Part shown: one piece after another, positions 49,264-51,414 of the stretch | Numbering within the stretch: the first letter of the stretch is position 1 | Layout of the letters: each line of letters begins with the position of its first letter | DNA from: an uncultured Alistipes sp. | GTDB lineage: Bacteria > Bacteroidota > Bacteroidia > Bacteroidales > Rikenellaceae | Assembly (NCBI GenBank): GCA_900544265.1 | Contig: UQUQ01000016.1 | Span: 1-51,414 of the forward strand | DNA: 51,414 bases | Reading direction: 5' to 3' | Notes under the pieces: model-generated | What the model was told of the DNA's origin: nothing | The model's input: the letters and a program-made list of their open reading frames with translations, nothing else | Databases searched by the model: none | Made by a program: the position numbers and the translations under genes

Positions 49264-49333
49264 AAAAGGAGAGGACTGTCCGCCGGAGCGGGTTGCCGTT
49301 CGCCGGAATGGGCCGGCGGTCCGGCCGCAATAA

Positions 49334-50311
49334 ATGATTGAATACCGCAGTGCCGGGAATGCGCCGGCAGAACGAACTATGTACAAGTCGGGAGGTTATA
49401 CGGGAGAAGACAGAATGTGCGACCTGGTGTGCGACCGCTACCCGGTCCTGCAGGTGATGAGCCGCTTCGGCATCTCGCTCGGGTTCGGCGACAGGACGAT
49501 CGCCGAGGTGTGCGACGAAAACCGCGTCGATACGGCGACGTTCCTCGCGGTGGTGAACCTGCTGATGAACTTCGGCAACGGCGCCGAGCTCGCCGAGGGG
49601 GTCTCGGTCCGCGCCCTGACGGACTATCTGCACAATTCGCACGGCTACTTCCTCGGCTTCCGTCTGCCGGCCATCCGCCGCAAACTGATCGAGGCGGTCG
49701 ATTGCAGCCTGAGCGACGTCTCGTTCGCCATCCTGCGCTACTTCGACGAGTACGTCGCCGAGGTCGACCGTCACATGGCCTACGAGGAGAAGACCGTCTT
49801 CCCCTATGTCGAGTCGCTGCTTTCGGGCGAGAAGAACGAGTCCTACTCGATCGACATCTTCCGCCGCCACCACGACCAGGTGGAGACGCGGCTGCGCGAA
49901 CTGAAGAACATCATCATCAAATATTACCCTGCCGGCGGCACGAACGAACTGAACGGCGTGCTGTTCGACATCTTCACCTGCGAGCAGGAGCTGGCATCGC
50001 ACAACGCCGTCGAGGACGAGATCTTCATCCCGGCCGTCGAGCGGCTGGCGGCCGACGCCCCGCGCCAGGCGAAGCCCGAGCCGTTGAGCGCCCGCGAGCG
50101 GGAGATCATCGTCTGCGTGGTGAAGGGCATGACCAACAAGCAGATCGCCGACACGCTCTGCATCTCGGCCCATACGGTCATCACCCACCGCCGCAACATC
50201 GCCGCGAAGCTGCAGATCCACTCCGCCGCGGGGCTTACGATCTACGCCATCGTCAATAAACTGGTCGAACTTTCCGAAATCAAGGAGACCATAACCGATA
50301 CGCAGTCATGA
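49334..50311 (+). CDS. Hemerythrin-domain protein fused to a LuxR-type DNA-binding domain
   Basis: 325 residues in three parts. Residues about 28-80 resemble the ScdA/YtfE N-terminal domain (CDLVCDRYPVLQVMSRFGIS, GDRTIAEVCDENRVD) but without its usual CCGG. Residues about 95-235 are a hemerythrin-like four-helix bundle with candidate diiron ligands in YLHNSHGYF, RHMAYEEKTVFP, RRHHDQVE and SHNAVEDEIFIP. Residues about 255-315 are a LuxR/GerE helix-turn-helix (LSAREREIIVCVVKGMTNKQ, HTVITHRRNIAAKL). It is probably a direct O2, NO or iron-responsive regulator. The start may be 49334 or 49379. The CDF gene overlaps its end (ATGA). Confidence 0.87.
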   Translation: MIEYRSAGNAPAERTMYKSGGYTGEDRMCDLVCDRYPVLQVMSRFGISLGFGDRTIAEVCDENRVDTATFLAVVNLLMNFGNGAELAEGVSVRALTDYLHNSHGYFLGFRLPAIRRKLIEAVDCSLSDVSFAILRYFDEYVAEVDRHMAYEEKTVFPYVESLLSGEKNESYSIDIFRRHHDQVETRLRELKNIIIKYYPAGGTNELNGVLFDIFTCEQELASHNAVEDEIFIPAVERLAADAPRQAKPEPLSAREREIIVCVVKGMTNKQIADTLCISAHTVITHRRNIAAKLQIHSAAGLTIYAIVNKLVELSEIKETITDTQS

Positions 50312-51207
50312 CACACGCACATCATCACCATGCGGTCGACCCCGCCGTGGCGTCGCTCAACCGTTCGTTCCGCGCGGGCATCGCGCTCAACGTCGCCTTC
50401 GTCGTCGTAGAGTTTGCCGTAGGCATCTGGTACGGCTCAATGGGGCTTCTGTCGGATGCGGGACACAACCTCTCCGACGTGGCAAGCCTGCTTCTGGCCC
50501 TGCTGGCCTTCCGCCTGGCGCAGGCCCCCGCCACACCGCGCTACACCTACGGATACAAGAAGAGCACGGTGCTCATCTCGCTGCTCAACTCGATGATCCT
50601 GCTTGTGGCCGTGGGAGTAATCGTCGCCGAGAGCGTCGGCCGCCTGCTGCACCCCGCCCCGATCGAGGGCGGCGCCATCGCCTGGACGGCCGGCATCGGC
50701 GTCGTGGTCAACGGATTCACCGCCTGGCTCTTCATGAAGGAGAAGGACCGCGACCTGAATGTCCGGGGCGCCTACCTGCACATGGCCGCCGATGCGCTGG
50801 TCTCGATCGGCGTCGTCGTCTCGGGCCTCGTCATTTCGTGGACCGGCTGGACACTCATCGACCCGATCGTGGGTCTGGCCGTCGCCTGCGTCATCTTCGC
50901 GTCGGTCTGGTCGCTTACGCGCGACAGCCTGCGCCTCTCGCTCGACGGTGTTCCCGACGGGATCGACCTGGCGAAGATCGAGCAGGCCATGTGCCGCGTC
51001 GAGGGGGTTGCGGCCGTGCACCACATCCATGTCTGGGCGATCAGTACGACCGAGAATGCCCTCACGGCGCATGTCGTGCTGTCGGCGACCGAACGCCTCG
51101 CCGAGGTCAAGGCGGCGCTCAAGGCGACGCTTGCCGCTGCGGGCATCCGCCACGTGACGCTCGAATTTGAAACGGCGGCGGAGCATTGCGCCGATCTGCG
51201 GGACTGA
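50308..51207 (+). CDS. Cation diffusion facilitator (zinc/iron-type exporter)
   Basis: 299 residues with six membrane helices. The N-terminus is His-rich (THAHHHHAVD). The membrane metal site is in GLLSDAGHNLSDV (helix 2, HxxxD) and AYLHMAADALVSIG (helix 5, HxxxD), as in ZitB/CzcD-type zinc exporters. A C-terminal cytoplasmic dimerisation domain carries VHHIHVWAIST and HVVLSATE. It starts inside the last codons of the hemerythrin-LuxR gene (ATGA at 50308-50311), so the regulator and exporter are coupled. Zinc is the usual substrate for a His-HD/HD site; other divalent metals are possible. Confidence 0.92.
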   Translation: MTHAHHHHAVDPAVASLNRSFRAGIALNVAFVVVEFAVGIWYGSMGLLSDAGHNLSDVASLLLALLAFRLAQAPATPRYTYGYKKSTVLISLLNSMILLVAVGVIVAESVGRLLHPAPIEGGAIAWTAGIGVVVNGFTAWLFMKEKDRDLNVRGAYLHMAADALVSIGVVVSGLVISWTGWTLIDPIVGLAVACVIFASVWSLTRDSLRLSLDGVPDGIDLAKIEQAMCRVEGVAAVHHIHVWAISTTENALTAHVVLSATERLAEVKAALKATLAAAGIRHVTLEFETAAEHCADLRD

Positions 51208-51414
51208 TCCCGCCCGGCGCCGGCCTGCCGCGACCGCAATACGCAGCGGGGGGGCGCGGGCGGGGGGGTGGGGGCCCCCGGGTTTGGGGGGGGTGGGGGG
51301 TTTTGGGGGGGGGGGGGGCGGGAGGCGGCGGCAAAGCACCCCCCGGGGGGCGGGGGGGGCGAGGGCCGCGGCGGGGGGGGGGGGGGGGTGAAAAAACAAC
51401 ACAGCGGGGGGGGG
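51208..51414. other. Low-complexity G-run sequence at the window end
   Basis: From about 51248 the sequence is dominated by runs of 4-14 G with few other bases, quite unlike the rest of the window. No gene or repeat family can be supported. It most likely reflects low-quality reads at a contig end. Confidence 0.75.

Overview
The window is a single high-GC stretch of a Bacteroidales-type chromosome, most likely Alistipes or a close Rikenellaceae relative. This rests on several things. Bacteroidota promoter boxes of the TAnnTTTG type recur upstream of gene starts (511, 11373, 38043, 39798, 44454, 49238). The lineage-typical families are present: a DUF4296 lipoprotein, a PorT-like barrel, an O/P-type porin, an array of FtsX/MacB-like permeases, a PASTA protein with no kinase, and a LuxR-hemerythrin fusion. 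The G+C content is high and even. The genus is an inference. No tRNA, rRNA, CRISPR array, insertion sequence or prophage was seen. The last ~200 bases are G homopolymers and look like a poor-quality contig end.

Region 1 (1-10290, + strand): after the tail of a CorA-like gene and a 480-bp repeat-bearing gap, a tightly packed unit runs flippase, DNA polymerase delta', folK, two lipoproteins, a beta-barrel protein, rbfA, a LolC/E-like permease, a DUF4296 lipoprotein and a small protein that looks like an amidohydrolase without its catalytic barrel. Region 2 (10447-13368): a XerD-type recombinase on the minus strand diverges from prmA-recO and a small secreted protein.

Region 3 (13530-29572) is the most distinctive part. 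A sigma-54-type response regulator and a histidine kinase with almost no periplasmic loop are read leftward. A 13-kb exporter operon is read rightward: TolC, HlyD, four ~800-residue FtsX/MacB-like permeases in tandem, and one LolD/MacB-like ATPase, ended by a strong terminator. The divergent gap holds a good sigma-54 promoter (GG-N10-GC) and, about 100 bp upstream of the expected transcription start, two direct repeats 22 bp apart that could bind the regulator. The regulator probably switches on the exporter.

Region 4 (29739-32341): an O/P-type porin and a YeiH-type transporter. Region 5 (32594-37880, minus strand): lptF/G, PASTA protein, rluD and a YgiQ radical SAM protein with a long disordered tail, probably one unit. 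Region 6 (38106-42669): a small membrane protein; tgt (minus); then glycosyltransferase, ECF sigma factor, rsmG and an HXXEE membrane protein overlapping head to tail. Region 7 (42800-45226): thioredoxin-like protein and rlmN (minus), and tonB with two stacked hairpins in its leader. Region 8 (45387-51207): hflX-upp, an LTA-synthase-like sulfatase, then a hemerythrin-LuxR regulator and a zinc-type CDF exporter behind a promoter lying inside a perfect 31-bp palindrome.
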